This document shows positions 9,199 to 16,702 of a DNA stretch of 64,000 bases, piece by piece. The DNA comes from Parabacteroides chinchillae (GTDB taxonomy: Bacteria; Bacteroidota; Bacteroidia; Bacteroidales; Tannerellaceae). Location: positions 1 to 64,000 of the forward strand of contig NZ_FNVS01000006.1 in NCBI RefSeq assembly GCF_900108035.1, in the 5' to 3' direction. A model generated the notes under the pieces. The model did no database searches. It saw only the letters and a list, made by a program, of their open reading frames with translations, and had not been told where the DNA came from. The position numbers and the translations under genes are program-made. Every line of letters starts with the position of its first letter. Positions within the stretch are counted from its first letter, which is position 1.

Positions 9199-11292
9199 TT
9201 ATTTTCTTTTTCTTCCCGGTCTTCCTGATTTTTCCTTCTTTTCGGGAAACTCGAAGACGGTGTTGAAATCCCCGTCAAAGGAGACGACGGCACTGAACGG
9301 TTTGCCCTGCTTGCTCTTGAAGCCGTTTAACAGTCCCGTGTGCCCGTTGGTTATCAGTTCCGTCATATCCTTGTCGGACAGGGTCTTTCCGGCAATCTGT
9401 CGGAACAGGGGCAGGGAACATGCCGGGTTGTCGCACCGCACCACCTTTCCGTAGAACTGCATACGTCCCGTACCGCATTTCGGGCAACTGCAACCGGAGT
9501 CCTTGTGCCCGAAAATTTTGTCGCAGGAGAGCAGTTCGGTTGTAATCTTGCGGGTATAGGCTTCAATATCCCTCATAAACGCTTCGGCAGGAAGTTCGCC
9601 ACGCTCGATTTTGGCAAGGGTGGCTTCCCATTCTCCCGTCATCTCCACGTTGGCGATGTCCATCCCCCTGACAATGGAATAAAGGGCAAGCCCCTTTTCG
9701 GTAGGCACGAGAATCTTCTTGGAACGCACGATGTATTCACGTCGGAGCAGTGTTTCGATGATGGCGGCACGGGTGGCAGGAGTGCCGATGCCGCAATCCT
9801 TTATCGCCTGACGGACTTCCTCATCCTCTATCTCCTTGCCGGCGGTTTCCATAGCCGCCAGCAGGGTCGCTTCCGTGTGGAGCGGTTTGGGTTTGGTTTT
9901 CCCTTCCGTCAGCGAGCATCCGATAACAGGAATCTCGTCCCCTTCATTCCATTCGGGCAGCACCGTCTCTTCCTCTTTCTCACGAAGGACACCGCGCCAT
10001 CCGGGTTGTCTGATGACACAACCCTTTGCAACGAACTCTTCCCCGCAGGACTCGGCTTTGATGGTAGTCATGTCCTTGATACATTTTTGCGAGAAAGCCT
10101 CCAGCATACGGGCGACAATCATTTCATAGAGGACGGTTTCCTCTTTGGCGAACAGGAGCGGCTTCACTCCGGTAGGCAGCAATGCGTGATGGTCGGTCAC
10201 TTTCGTGTCGTCCACGCTTCGACGGGTGAGTTCCCGCATCTGTCCGGCAATGGCACTCCATTTAGTGTTTTCCTTCAATCCTTTCAACAGGGCAGGAATA
10301 CCGGCAAACACATCTTCGGGAATATACCTGCTGCCCGTTCTCGGATAGGTGATGAGTTTCGACTCATAGAGTTTCTGGGCAATGGCGAGTGTCTGCTCTG
10401 CCGTGAAGCCATGCTTCGTGTTCGCGTCTTTCTGAAGCGAAGTAAGGTCATACAGAAGCGGTGTCTCCTGTATGGTCTCTTTGCGTTCCACGGAAAGGAC
10501 GGTAGCCGTCTTGCAGTCCTTCAACCGATTATATACCTCGGCTGCTTCGGTTTTCACTTTCCATTTCTTTACGGACGAGAACTTGGCGATGCTGTCCGCG
10601 TCGCTGCCTTGTGCCGTGAAGTGGGTCTGGAACACATCTTCGGGGACAAAGCGTTTGTTTTCCCAGAAACGGGCACATACCATAGCGAGCGTGGGTGTCT
10701 GCACACGCCCCACGGAATAAGTACCCCGCCCGGCAGCAACGGTCAATGCCTGCGTACCGTTGATACCCACGAGCCAATCGGCTTCACTGCGGGATTTGGC
10801 GGCAAAATAGAGGTTGTCATACTTGCTCCCGTCTTCCAATGCCGCCAATCCTTTGCGGATGGCTTTATCGGTAAGCGAGCTGATCCAAAGACGGTCAAAC
10901 GGTACGGTACAGCCGATGTAGTGGTACAGGTAACGGAATATCAGTTCTCCTTCGCGACCCGCATCCGTAGCCACGATGATACGCTCGCTGTCGTTGAACA
11001 GTCTGGTAATGACCTTTATCTGCTTCATCACCCCGCTGTCGGCTTTATAGCCTTTCTCCGTGCGTACCTGCCGGGGCACGAGAGTGAACACTTCGGGGAT
11101 GACCGGCAGGTTGTCCCTGCAAAATCCTTTGATGCCGTAACCGTCAGGCAAAGCCGGCTGCACCAGATGCCCGAAAGCCCATGTCACATAATAGCCGTTT
11201 CCGTGCATATAGCCTTCTTCCGGTTTTGTCGCGCCCACGATACGGGCGATTTCACGAGCCACGCTCGGTTTTTCTGCAATGATTGTCTTCAT
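9199..11292 (-). CDS. topB: DNA topoisomerase III (CTnDOT Exc-like)
   Basis: This 697-residue type IA topoisomerase relaxes negatively supercoiled DNA and resolves single-strand crossings. The TOPRIM domain is intact, with IIAEKPS near the N-terminus and DAGREGE around residues 110-116. The catalytic tyrosine is Tyr316 in TYPRTGSRY. The core motif GIGTPATRA and a C-terminal CPKC...CDNPAC zinc ribbon are present. It follows the DUF3945 gene by 38 bases, and the order HTH, HTH, DUF3945, topoisomerase matches the CTnDOT excision operon, where this gene is called exc. An 18-bp leader motif lies 12 bases before the ATG. Role inferred: help in excision or transfer of the element. Confidence 0.93.
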   Translation of the reverse strand: MKTIIAEKPSVAREIARIVGATKPEEGYMHGNGYYVTWAFGHLVQPALPDGYGIKGFCRDNLPVIPEVFTLVPRQVRTEKGYKADSGVMKQIKVITRLFNDSERIIVATDAGREGELIFRYLYHYIGCTVPFDRLWISSLTDKAIRKGLAALEDGSKYDNLYFAAKSRSEADWLVGINGTQALTVAAGRGTYSVGRVQTPTLAMVCARFWENKRFVPEDVFQTHFTAQGSDADSIAKFSSVKKWKVKTEAAEVYNRLKDCKTATVLSVERKETIQETPLLYDLTSLQKDANTKHGFTAEQTLAIAQKLYESKLITYPRTGSRYIPEDVFAGIPALLKGLKENTKWSAIAGQMRELTRRSVDDTKVTDHHALLPTGVKPLLFAKEETVLYEMIVARMLEAFSQKCIKDMTTIKAESCGEEFVAKGCVIRQPGWRGVLREKEEETVLPEWNEGDEIPVIGCSLTEGKTKPKPLHTEATLLAAMETAGKEIEDEEVRQAIKDCGIGTPATRAAIIETLLRREYIVRSKKILVPTEKGLALYSIVRGMDIANVEMTGEWEATLAKIERGELPAEAFMRDIEAYTRKITTELLSCDKIFGHKDSGCSCPKCGTGRMQFYGKVVRCDNPACSLPLFRQIAGKTLSDKDMTELITNGHTGLLNGFKSKQGKPFSAVVSFDGDFNTVFEFPEKKEKSGRPGRKRK

Positions 11293-11304
11293 ATTCTTTT
11301 ATAT

Positions 11305-11322
11305 TTACGATGGATTTAGTGG
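11305..11322 (-). repeat. 18-bp ICE leader motif, copy 3
   Basis: Reads CCACTAAATCCATCGTAA on the minus strand and ends 12 bases before the topoisomerase III start codon. Confidence 0.75.
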
Positions 11323-11330
11323 TGTTATTT

Positions 11331-12905
11331 TTATAATCTCTGACCTTTGGGCTTGTTCTGCTGCCGCTGCTGCCTTTCATTGGCAGGGGCGGTCTGTCCC
11401 TGCTGCAACGGCTCCTTGACGTGCTTCGTGGCTTCGTTGGTCTTGCCCTCGTTGTTCACGGCTATCTGGGTACGGCTCTCGTTGGACGGGGCTACCTTTT
11501 GTGCCGTGTCGGGATTGTTGTCGTAACGTAACGGACGACCTTTTTCGTGGTTGAACTTGATGTATATGGTGGCGGGATTGCCCTTGTCGTCAGGCACGTT
11601 TTCCAGCCTTACGGTCTTGCCGGAAACATAGTCGGCCTTCTGCTGTTCGCTGAACTCGACTCCTTTCCATTTGCCGATGGGCTTGATGTTGCCGTTCTCA
11701 TCCACCCAAGCACGACCTTTTCTTTCTCCCTGCTCCTGTCCTTGCCGGTTTTCCTGCGGCTTGTTTTCCTGCGGCTTGTTTTCCTGTTGTCCGTTCCGTT
11801 GCCCGTTTCTTTGCCCTTGCCGCTCTCCCTGCCAGATACGTGCGTTTCGCGGCACGAACTCCACGCCTTTGTCTATGGCACTGACTTGCAGTATGGCGGG
11901 GAACTTGCGTCCGTTTGCAAGCTCGATTTCCTTGCGGACATAACCTCCGCTCCTGAGCAGTGCCTGTTCCGTTTCGCTGATTTCGGTCTTGCCGATCTTG
12001 TCCGTGATGCGTACCTTGTTTGCCGGCACGTCCTCAATCTTGTTCGTAAAGCGGTCGATGCTGATAAAGGAGGGGATAATTTCTCCCGTTTCCTTGTCCA
12101 CCAAGTCCACGACACGACCGAGGTTGCCTGTCTGTTGGAGTGCTTTCTTTTCTTCGTCCGTGAAGGTGTGTCCCTTGTGCGGTTCATCCAGCCGGGCTTC
12201 CTTTCGCACGAAGTCGGGAACAAAATCCACGCTGCCGTCCGGCAGCCTTTTGAGTTCCAGACGTGCGCCGAGTTCCTGCCTTTCGCCCAAGACCTCCACA
12301 CGCACCGTCAGAGGTTCGGATTTCCGGTAGTTGAGCATCTTGTCCAGACTTTTGGACGCCACAAGGTCGTCACGGGTCAGTCCGTACTGCGCCTCGAACT
12401 TGTTCCAATCAATTTTACTCTCGTCAATGGGCTGATAGCCTCTTTTTTCCGCCGGGGTCTCCTGACCGTTTTCCGGCTGTACTTTCTGTTCCTGCATATT
12501 CTCTTCGTTTGGGGTTTGTTGATTATGATTGTCTTGCTTCTCTTCTTCCGATACTGCCCGTACATATTCCGAAGTGTCCACCTTGTGCGGGGCGAGCAGT
12601 TCCGCATTGACGACGGGGTCTTTCAGAAGTTCCTTCATCGCGTCGATGAGCTTGTCCGCCTGTTCCGCCGCAATCCGGTAGAAGCCGAAGCGGTAAGGCT
12701 CTTTGCACTGTCGGTAGAAGTTCTTGAAGAAGTTGTCTATGACATCGCCGTGCCGGTCAAATGTCATGAAGTCTTTGGTGTTCTCCGCTTTGGCGGGGAC
12801 CCGTTTGGGAGTGCCGTCCGCGTTCAGCCCGGCGACAACGCTGATTTCGCCCGTCTTCTCGTCACGGACAATCAGCACATCCCTTTCATTTGTCTTTTTT
12901 GCCAT
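11331..12905 (-). CDS. DUF3945/DUF4099 protein (CTnDOT orf3-like)
   Basis: This 524-residue protein belongs to the DUF4099/DUF3945 family of Bacteroides mobile elements. The N-terminal about 110 residues (FMTFDRHGDVIDNFFKNFYR region) fit DUF4099. Two or more DUF3945-like segments follow, each with a DKETGE or similar turn and a KALQQTGNLGR-like motif. Residues about 360-395 are a Gln/Asn/Gly-rich low-complexity stretch encoded by short tandem repeats (PQENK units). The C-terminus is also Gln-rich. Its place between the HTH pair and topoisomerase III equals orf3 of the CTnDOT excision operon. Biochemical role unknown. Confidence 0.85.
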   Translation of the reverse strand: MAKKTNERDVLIVRDEKTGEISVVAGLNADGTPKRVPAKAENTKDFMTFDRHGDVIDNFFKNFYRQCKEPYRFGFYRIAAEQADKLIDAMKELLKDPVVNAELLAPHKVDTSEYVRAVSEEEKQDNHNQQTPNEENMQEQKVQPENGQETPAEKRGYQPIDESKIDWNKFEAQYGLTRDDLVASKSLDKMLNYRKSEPLTVRVEVLGERQELGARLELKRLPDGSVDFVPDFVRKEARLDEPHKGHTFTDEEKKALQQTGNLGRVVDLVDKETGEIIPSFISIDRFTNKIEDVPANKVRITDKIGKTEISETEQALLRSGGYVRKEIELANGRKFPAILQVSAIDKGVEFVPRNARIWQGERQGQRNGQRNGQQENKPQENKPQENRQGQEQGERKGRAWVDENGNIKPIGKWKGVEFSEQQKADYVSGKTVRLENVPDDKGNPATIYIKFNHEKGRPLRYDNNPDTAQKVAPSNESRTQIAVNNEGKTNEATKHVKEPLQQGQTAPANERQQRQQNKPKGQRL

Positions 12906-12911
12906 ACTGGT

Positions 12912-13277
12912 CTATTTTTTAAGTGATACATTGATACGGGCTTTGAACTGCCCGATGTTTTCTTTTTGAAAGTCCTTCATGTACTTGGCTATGAAGTCCA
13001 GCACATCGGATTCCTTGTAGTAGGTCTTGTGCCAGAGCAGGTGGTAGGCAAGCGCACCGTTGCTGCGGTAGCGTTGCAGGGAACGCTTGCTTACCTGAAG
13101 CAGCAGGCACAAATCCTGATTGTCAAACAGCCGCTCGCCGTCCAAGAGCTTGACCTCCTTCAAATCCGTGGGAGCGTTGCTGCCTGTCAGTGAGGCGATG
13201 AGCCGCTCGTGCCTGTCAAGGCGGTCGAAGACCTGCCGCATGAACTCCCGGAATGTTTCCTTGTCCAGTGTATCCAT
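12912..13277 (-). CDS. HTH_17 DNA-binding protein (Xis2d-like)
   Basis: This 121-residue protein has a central helix-turn-helix of the excisionase/MerR-like HTH_17 type (about 50-95; NQDLCLLLQVSKRSLQRYRS). An N-terminal amphipathic helix precedes it and a basic tail follows. It lies 6 bases from DUF3945 and 5 bases from the second HTH gene, so all are one operon. By position it matches xis2d of the CTnDOT excision operon, whose product bends DNA and helps the integrase excise the element. Assignment to xis2c versus xis2d rests on order only. Confidence 0.75.
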   Translation of the reverse strand: MDTLDKETFREFMRQVFDRLDRHERLIASLTGSNAPTDLKEVKLLDGERLFDNQDLCLLLQVSKRSLQRYRSNGALAYHLLWHKTYYKESDVLDFIAKYMKDFQKENIGQFKARINVSLKK

Positions 13278-13282
13278 AGGCT

Positions 13283-13651
13283 TTACTTGTCGGTTTCATG
13301 GTTACGGGGCTTGCCGTTCATACGCGCCTTGTAGTTGTGCTTGAATTCTTCCAGCCTTTCGGGGTTGCCGATGATGAGACCGTCACGGACAAAGCGTTCC
13401 ACCTCTTTGAGATGGTAGCGGCAGTTGTGCCCGACAACGGAGTAGGCGATACGTCCGGCATCACGCATACGTTGCAGGGTGCGTTGGCTGACATTGAGCA
13501 TTGCCATCACCTGACGGGTCGTGAGCCACACATTTGTCTCTTTCGTCTGTTCTTCTTTCTGCTTTTCCTGTTTCTCGATGTAGGAGGATATTTTTTCAAT
13601 CCGTCCGATCAGTTCCTTGTAGGCGGAACTTTCCAATGTTACGATTTCCAT
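13283..13651 (-). CDS. HTH_17 DNA-binding protein (Xis2c-like)
   Basis: This 122-residue protein starts with a Lys/Glu-rich coiled-coil-like helix (about 15-40). An HTH_17 domain follows (about 45-95) with the recognition helix region MAMLNVSQRTLQRMRDAG, and the tail is basic. It is the first gene of the minus-strand operon that runs through DUF3945 to topoisomerase III, which corresponds to xis2c of CTnDOT. It is clearly paralogous to the next gene and to the two plus-strand HTH genes. Likely a recombination directionality factor that also regulates the operon; this is inferred from synteny. Confidence 0.75.
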   Translation of the reverse strand: MEIVTLESSAYKELIGRIEKISSYIEKQEKQKEEQTKETNVWLTTRQVMAMLNVSQRTLQRMRDAGRIAYSVVGHNCRYHLKEVERFVRDGLIIGNPERLEEFKHNYKARMNGKPRNHETDK

Positions 13652-13822
13652 ACGCTTTATTTTTGATTACGGTGCAAAATTCCGAAGAAGTCGGCAAGCG
13701 GGCTCGGTAGGTACGCATACGGTACGTGAGGTTTTCTTTTCCGCTGTCTCCGTTGGCTTGCCGTGACTGTGCCAAAGACAGCCGCGAGGCGGGAAACGGA
13801 CACGGCAGCCCGGCTCACATCG

Positions 13823-13830
13823 TACTTTTG
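13823..13830 (+). promoter_or_regulatory. Bacteroides-type -7 box (TACTTTTG)
   Basis: TACTTTTG fits the Bacteroidota -7 consensus TAnnTTTG and lies 23 bases before the plus-strand HTH gene. No clear -33 TTTG was found. The whole 202-base space between the divergent HTH pairs is GC-rich and probably holds both promoters and operator sites. Confidence 0.55.
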
Positions 13831-13853
13831 CGCAAAACTCAAAATCTGAAAAT

Positions 13854-14150
13854 ATGGAAGTAGTGATTATCGAAAAGAAGGCTTTCGAGGCGTTGCTCGC
13901 GGATGTGGCAACGCTTATGGAGAAAGTGAACGTGCTGTCGCGCAAATGCAATGACAGGCGGTTGTCAAACTGGCTGGACGGGGAAGACGTGTGCCGTATG
14001 CTGCGCATCAGTCCCCGTACCTTGCAGACCCTGCGGGACAACAGGCTGATAGCCTGTTCACAAATCAACAGGAAGTTCTTTTACAAGCCGGAAGAGGTAG
14101 AGAGGATTTTACCGTTGGTGGGCTGTTACCGACCCAAGAACGAGACATAG
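13854..14150 (+). CDS. HTH_17 DNA-binding protein
   Basis: This 98-residue protein has a short N-terminal helix and an HTH_17 domain (about 40-90; VCRMLRISPRTLQTLRDNR). It resembles the minus-strand HTH genes and is the first of a plus-strand pair that diverges from them. Proteins of this type in Bacteroides conjugative elements act as excisionases or transcription regulators. No enzyme motif is present. It could be a regulator of the divergent operon rather than an excision factor. Confidence 0.75.
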   Translation: MEVVIIEKKAFEALLADVATLMEKVNVLSRKCNDRRLSNWLDGEDVCRMLRISPRTLQTLRDNRLIACSQINRKFFYKPEEVERILPLVGCYRPKNET

Positions 14151-14166
14151 ACAGAACAATATAAAC

Positions 14167-14184
14167 CCACTAAATCCGAAGTAA
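14167..14184 (+). repeat. 18-bp ICE leader motif, copy 4
   Basis: Reads CCACTAAATCCGAAGTAA and ends one base before the start codon of the second plus-strand HTH gene. Confidence 0.75.
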
Positions 14185-14185
14185 T

Positions 14186-14482
14186 ATGAATGAGAATGTA
14201 TTGACAGCGGAAAGCGAGCCATTGGCAACGCTTCTGCAAGGCATCAGAAAAACTGTAAAGAAGGCGGTCAGACTGACCGCTGAATACCGTCCGCCACTGA
14301 ACGGGGAACGCTACCTGACGGACAAGGAGGTGGCAGAACGGCTGAAAGTAAGCCGCCGGACATTGCAGGAATACCGCAATGCAAGATTGCTGCCTTTCAT
14401 TGTATTCGGTGGCAAAGTCCTCTATAAAGAGTACGACATCGAAAGGCTGCTGGAAGAAAACTACCGCAAGGCGATACGGTAA
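14186..14482 (+). CDS. HTH_17 DNA-binding protein
   Basis: This 98-residue protein has a basic N-terminal third and an HTH_17 domain (about 45-95; VAERLKVSRRTLQEYRNAR). The wing reads VFGGKVLYKEYDIERLLEE, the usual excisionase form. It follows the first plus-strand HTH gene by 35 bases, and its start is preceded by the 18-bp leader motif. A strong hairpin follows directly. Probably an excisionase-like or regulatory protein of the element. Confidence 0.75.
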   Translation: MNENVLTAESEPLATLLQGIRKTVKKAVRLTAEYRPPLNGERYLTDKEVAERLKVSRRTLQEYRNARLLPFIVFGGKVLYKEYDIERLLEENYRKAIR

Positions 14483-14484
14483 GA

Positions 14485-14520
14485 CAAAGGCGGGCAACTT
14501 TGTAGGGTTGTCCGCCTTTG
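14485..14520 (+). terminator. Hairpin after HTH pair
   Basis: The 14-bp stem CAAAGGCGGGCAAC / GTTGTCCGCCTTTG has one G-U pair and an 8-base loop. It lies between the convergent HTH and RhuM-like genes. The T-tract is weak. Confidence 0.6.
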
Positions 14521-14532
14521 TTATGCTCCGGC

Positions 14533-14892
14533 TTAACATGTGAAACCGCTTCTCAAATGCAGGAAAATGGGCGGTTGTTCCTTTGCCTCCGCCGTCGCTT
14601 TCCGTACCAGCCATTTGCGGAACAAGGCTGTATAGTAAGTGTTGAAACGATAGGCAAGAGGAACGATAAGTTCCATATTGAACACATCGAGGTTTACACG
14701 CCCGTCGATACGGACGGTACGGCATACCTCGTAGTCGTTCAGAATGTCCGTTTTCAAAATACCCCGTATGGCATTGTTTACCGATGCCGCCGTAACATTG
14801 AAAAGATCGGCGATTTCTGTCGCACTCATCCAGATATTATTGCCGGTTATGGAAACCCGGTTTTCGCTTATGATAATCTTGTCTCTTTTCAT
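14533..14892 (-). CDS. RhuM-like / phage antirepressor-like small protein
   Basis: This 119-residue protein has an N-terminal motif IWMSATEIADLFNVTAASVN like that of RhuM-type and phage antirepressor-like proteins. In these families a small winged-helix domain precedes a variable part. The rest (YEVCRTVRIDGRVNLDVFNMELIVPLAYRFNT, given here as its extent only from about residue 55 to 86) is a conserved RhuM-like stretch. It is shorter than RhuM proteins of about 300 residues, so it may be a single-domain form. It lies 10 bases from the integrase on the same strand and could be cotranscribed with it. Function unknown; DNA binding is likely. Confidence 0.6.
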   Translation of the reverse strand: MKRDKIIISENRVSITGNNIWMSATEIADLFNVTAASVNNAIRGILKTDILNDYEVCRTVRIDGRVNLDVFNMELIVPLAYRFNTYYTALFRKWLVRKATAEAKEQPPIFLHLRSGFTC

Positions 14893-14902
14893 GGCTGCAA
14901 TT

Positions 14903-16135
14903 CTAAATCGTTTGACAGATGAATTTTTCTATCAACTCAATCTTGTGGGACAGAAGTTCCATATCCCTGCTGATTTTCTCTCCCGTGATTTTGGCGTATA
15001 TCTGGGTAGTCCTTATGCTTCTGTGACCAAGCATTTTGGACAATGTTTCAATAGGCACGTCGTTGGAGAGGCAGATGGTCGTGGCATAGCTGTGACGGCT
15101 CATGTGCCAAGTTACGTTCTTCTCTATTCCGCATTTTTTTGCTATCACTTTAATGCCGTTCTTGCAGTTCGGATAGCAGGGCACGGGCAGCAATTTGTCT
15201 CCTTCCGCCATACCTTCGTATTTTGCAATGATACGGAGAGGGACATCCAACAGCCGAATATCACTTTCGACTCCCGTTTTCTGGCGGTTGGTCTTTATCC
15301 ACAGATGCCCGTCGAAAGAGGTCTGCAAATTCGCTTTGGTAAGGTTATACATATCCACGAATGTCAACCCCGTGAAGGTGCAGAAGATGAACAGGTCACG
15401 GATGAGTTCATAGCTCTTCTTCTTGAACTTGCCGTTTATCAGCATGGCTATTTCCTCTTTGCTTAGAAAGCCTCTTTTGGTCGGTTCCGGACTGATACTG
15501 TATGCGTAGAACGGGTCACGCTGTAACCAGCCGTTGTTGATGGACAGATAGACCATACGTTTCAAAGGCATCATATACGACCAAATGGTGTTGGTGCAGT
15601 GGTGTTTCTCTATACGGAGAAACAGCTCGAAGTCCGTGATGAAAGCCGGAGTCAGCTCTTTCAATGCAATGTCGCTCATCTTGTACCGGGACTTGATGTA
15701 TTCCTCCAGATGGTTGTACACTGTGCAGTATTTCCAATAACTACGCACGCTTTTCATCTTGCCGACCTGCTTTTCGTAATCTTCGTTATGCTGACGGAAC
15801 ACGGCAAGGAGCGTCTTGTGGTTTTGTCCCATGCCCAAGAAGGCATTGCGTACTTTCTCTGCGGTGACATAATTGTCCTTATCGCAAATTTCCTGATAGG
15901 CTTTCGTTACACCTACACGAATCTTGTCTAACACGCGGTTAGCCTCTTGTGCCGCGAGGCTCTTGCCGGACATTTTTCCGGACTGCACGTTCCATAATTT
16001 TTCCTCCACATCCAGCTTGCAACTGAATTGGGATATTTTGCCATTCACGGTGATACGGCACATTACCGGTACAAGCCCGCTTTTCTTCGGGGCGTTGCGT
16101 TTGAGGTAAAACAGAATTTTGAATGTCGATCTCAT
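14903..16135 (-). CDS. Tyrosine recombinase / ICE integrase
   Basis: This 410-residue site-specific recombinase integrates and excises the element. It has an N-terminal arm-binding domain (about 1-90), a SAM-like core-binding domain (about 105-205) and a catalytic domain (about 225-395). Catalytic residues seen are Lys286, the H-x-x-R pair His344 and Arg347, His371 in LGHRS, and nucleophile Tyr380 in QIYAK. The first catalytic Arg, usually in TGLR, is replaced by Thr (TGLTFVD, about residue 258). IntDOT of CTnDOT also lacks this Arg (Ser259 there), so this supports membership in that group. It reads into the element, which puts the element end just upstream of it. Confidence 0.93.
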   Translation of the reverse strand: MRSTFKILFYLKRNAPKKSGLVPVMCRITVNGKISQFSCKLDVEEKLWNVQSGKMSGKSLAAQEANRVLDKIRVGVTKAYQEICDKDNYVTAEKVRNAFLGMGQNHKTLLAVFRQHNEDYEKQVGKMKSVRSYWKYCTVYNHLEEYIKSRYKMSDIALKELTPAFITDFELFLRIEKHHCTNTIWSYMMPLKRMVYLSINNGWLQRDPFYAYSISPEPTKRGFLSKEEIAMLINGKFKKKSYELIRDLFIFCTFTGLTFVDMYNLTKANLQTSFDGHLWIKTNRQKTGVESDIRLLDVPLRIIAKYEGMAEGDKLLPVPCYPNCKNGIKVIAKKCGIEKNVTWHMSRHSYATTICLSNDVPIETLSKMLGHRSIRTTQIYAKITGEKISRDMELLSHKIELIEKFICQTI

Positions 16136-16549
16136 ACTCTACAATTTTTTTTGGTTACAAAATTATTCCTTGTAGAGCTGTCTGTCGATACGCAAAACAT
16201 AGCCAATCGCCGCAATCAAATCCGGCAGTATTCTTTTTTCAGAATTTATTTGCCATATACCTGAATTTGAAGTATATTCGCAGTGCTTTTCTGCCGTATT
16301 CACCACCAAAATCCATCTAAAACGAAAGTAACGGGATAGTAACTGAACTCCGGTTTTACTTGGCTTTTTTCAAGTTTTCAATGGCTTCACTACTTCACCT
16401 CCAACTTTCCGTAAATCACTCACTTGCAATTATTTCTCTGCGTTTTTCTCTCCGTCTCAGTTATTTTTACTATCTTTACTTTGGACAGCAAAGATACAAT
16501 AAACTTTCCCAACAACGAAAGTGCCGCACAAGTTCATTGGCAAAATGAG

Positions 16550-16607
16550 ATCATCCCGATCATTTAAAAAAATCATCGGGATGTTTTCAGAAAATGATCG
16601 GGATGAT
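16550..16607. repeat. Inverted repeat of dispersed CATCGGGATG family
   Basis: ATCATCCCGATCATTT at 16550-16565 is a perfect inverted copy of AAATGATCGGGATGAT at 16592-16607. A third related copy, AAATCATCGGGATG, lies between them at 16570-16583. A related set of repeats is present at 40276-40333. Confidence 0.75.
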
Positions 16608-16663
16608 TTGTCGAAATGGTAATTCGCATAATAACAAAGTAGGAATTATTATAGAAAAGTTTA

Positions 16664-16671
16664 TATCTTCG
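16664..16671 (+). promoter_or_regulatory. Possible -7 box (TATCTTCG)
   Basis: TATCTTCG is a near match to TAnnTTTG and lies 31 bases before the DUF3332 start codon. Confidence 0.35.
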
Positions 16672-16702
16672 CAGTGAATTAATAACTAATAATTAAAAAT
16701 TC

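Larger units (their letters stand above)
1..16540. mobile_element. Right part of a CTnDOT-like integrative conjugative element
   Basis: A tyrosine recombinase of the Bacteroides conjugative-transposon type sits next to chromosomal genes. Behind it come excisionase-like HTH proteins, a DUF3945 protein, topoisomerase III, a DUF1896 protein and a very large methyltransferase-helicase, a combination found in CTnDOT/CTnERL elements. These genes look clearly more GC-rich than the chromosome right of 16.7 kb. The left end and the transfer genes are outside the window. The right end is placed between the integrase start (16135) and about 16550, because a repeat at 16550-16607 recurs in core sequence near 40.3 kb. 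No att core could be assigned without the other end. Confidence 0.8.
16136..16702. other. ICE-chromosome junction region without genes
   Basis: No convincing coding sequence is present in these 567 bases. It should contain the attachment site, the integrase promoter, and on the right an inverted repeat and the DUF3332 promoter. Around 16482-16502 a TATCTTT / AAAGATA inverted repeat is visible. Near 16303-16320 a stretch (CCACCAAAATCCATC) partly resembles the 18-bp ICE motif. Confidence 0.6.

Noticed and set aside
9340-11319. 659-codon plus-strand frame opposite topoisomerase III
   Set aside because: Antisense shadow of a complete topB with all catalytic motifs.
11547-12926. 459-codon plus-strand frame opposite the DUF3945 gene
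   Set aside because: Antisense shadow; the Leu/Phe-rich translation comes from the repeats of the real gene.
13652-13853. Small RNA gene between the divergent HTH pairs
   Set aside because: GC-rich with some inverted repeats, but no terminator or known RNA signature; promoters and operators explain it.
16240-16318. 25-codon minus-strand frame upstream of the integrase
   Set aside because: No ribosome site or family match; likely chance within the junction region.
16482-16502. TATCTTT / AAAGATA inverted repeat as a possible att core
   Set aside because: Without the left end or an empty site there is no direct repeat to support it.
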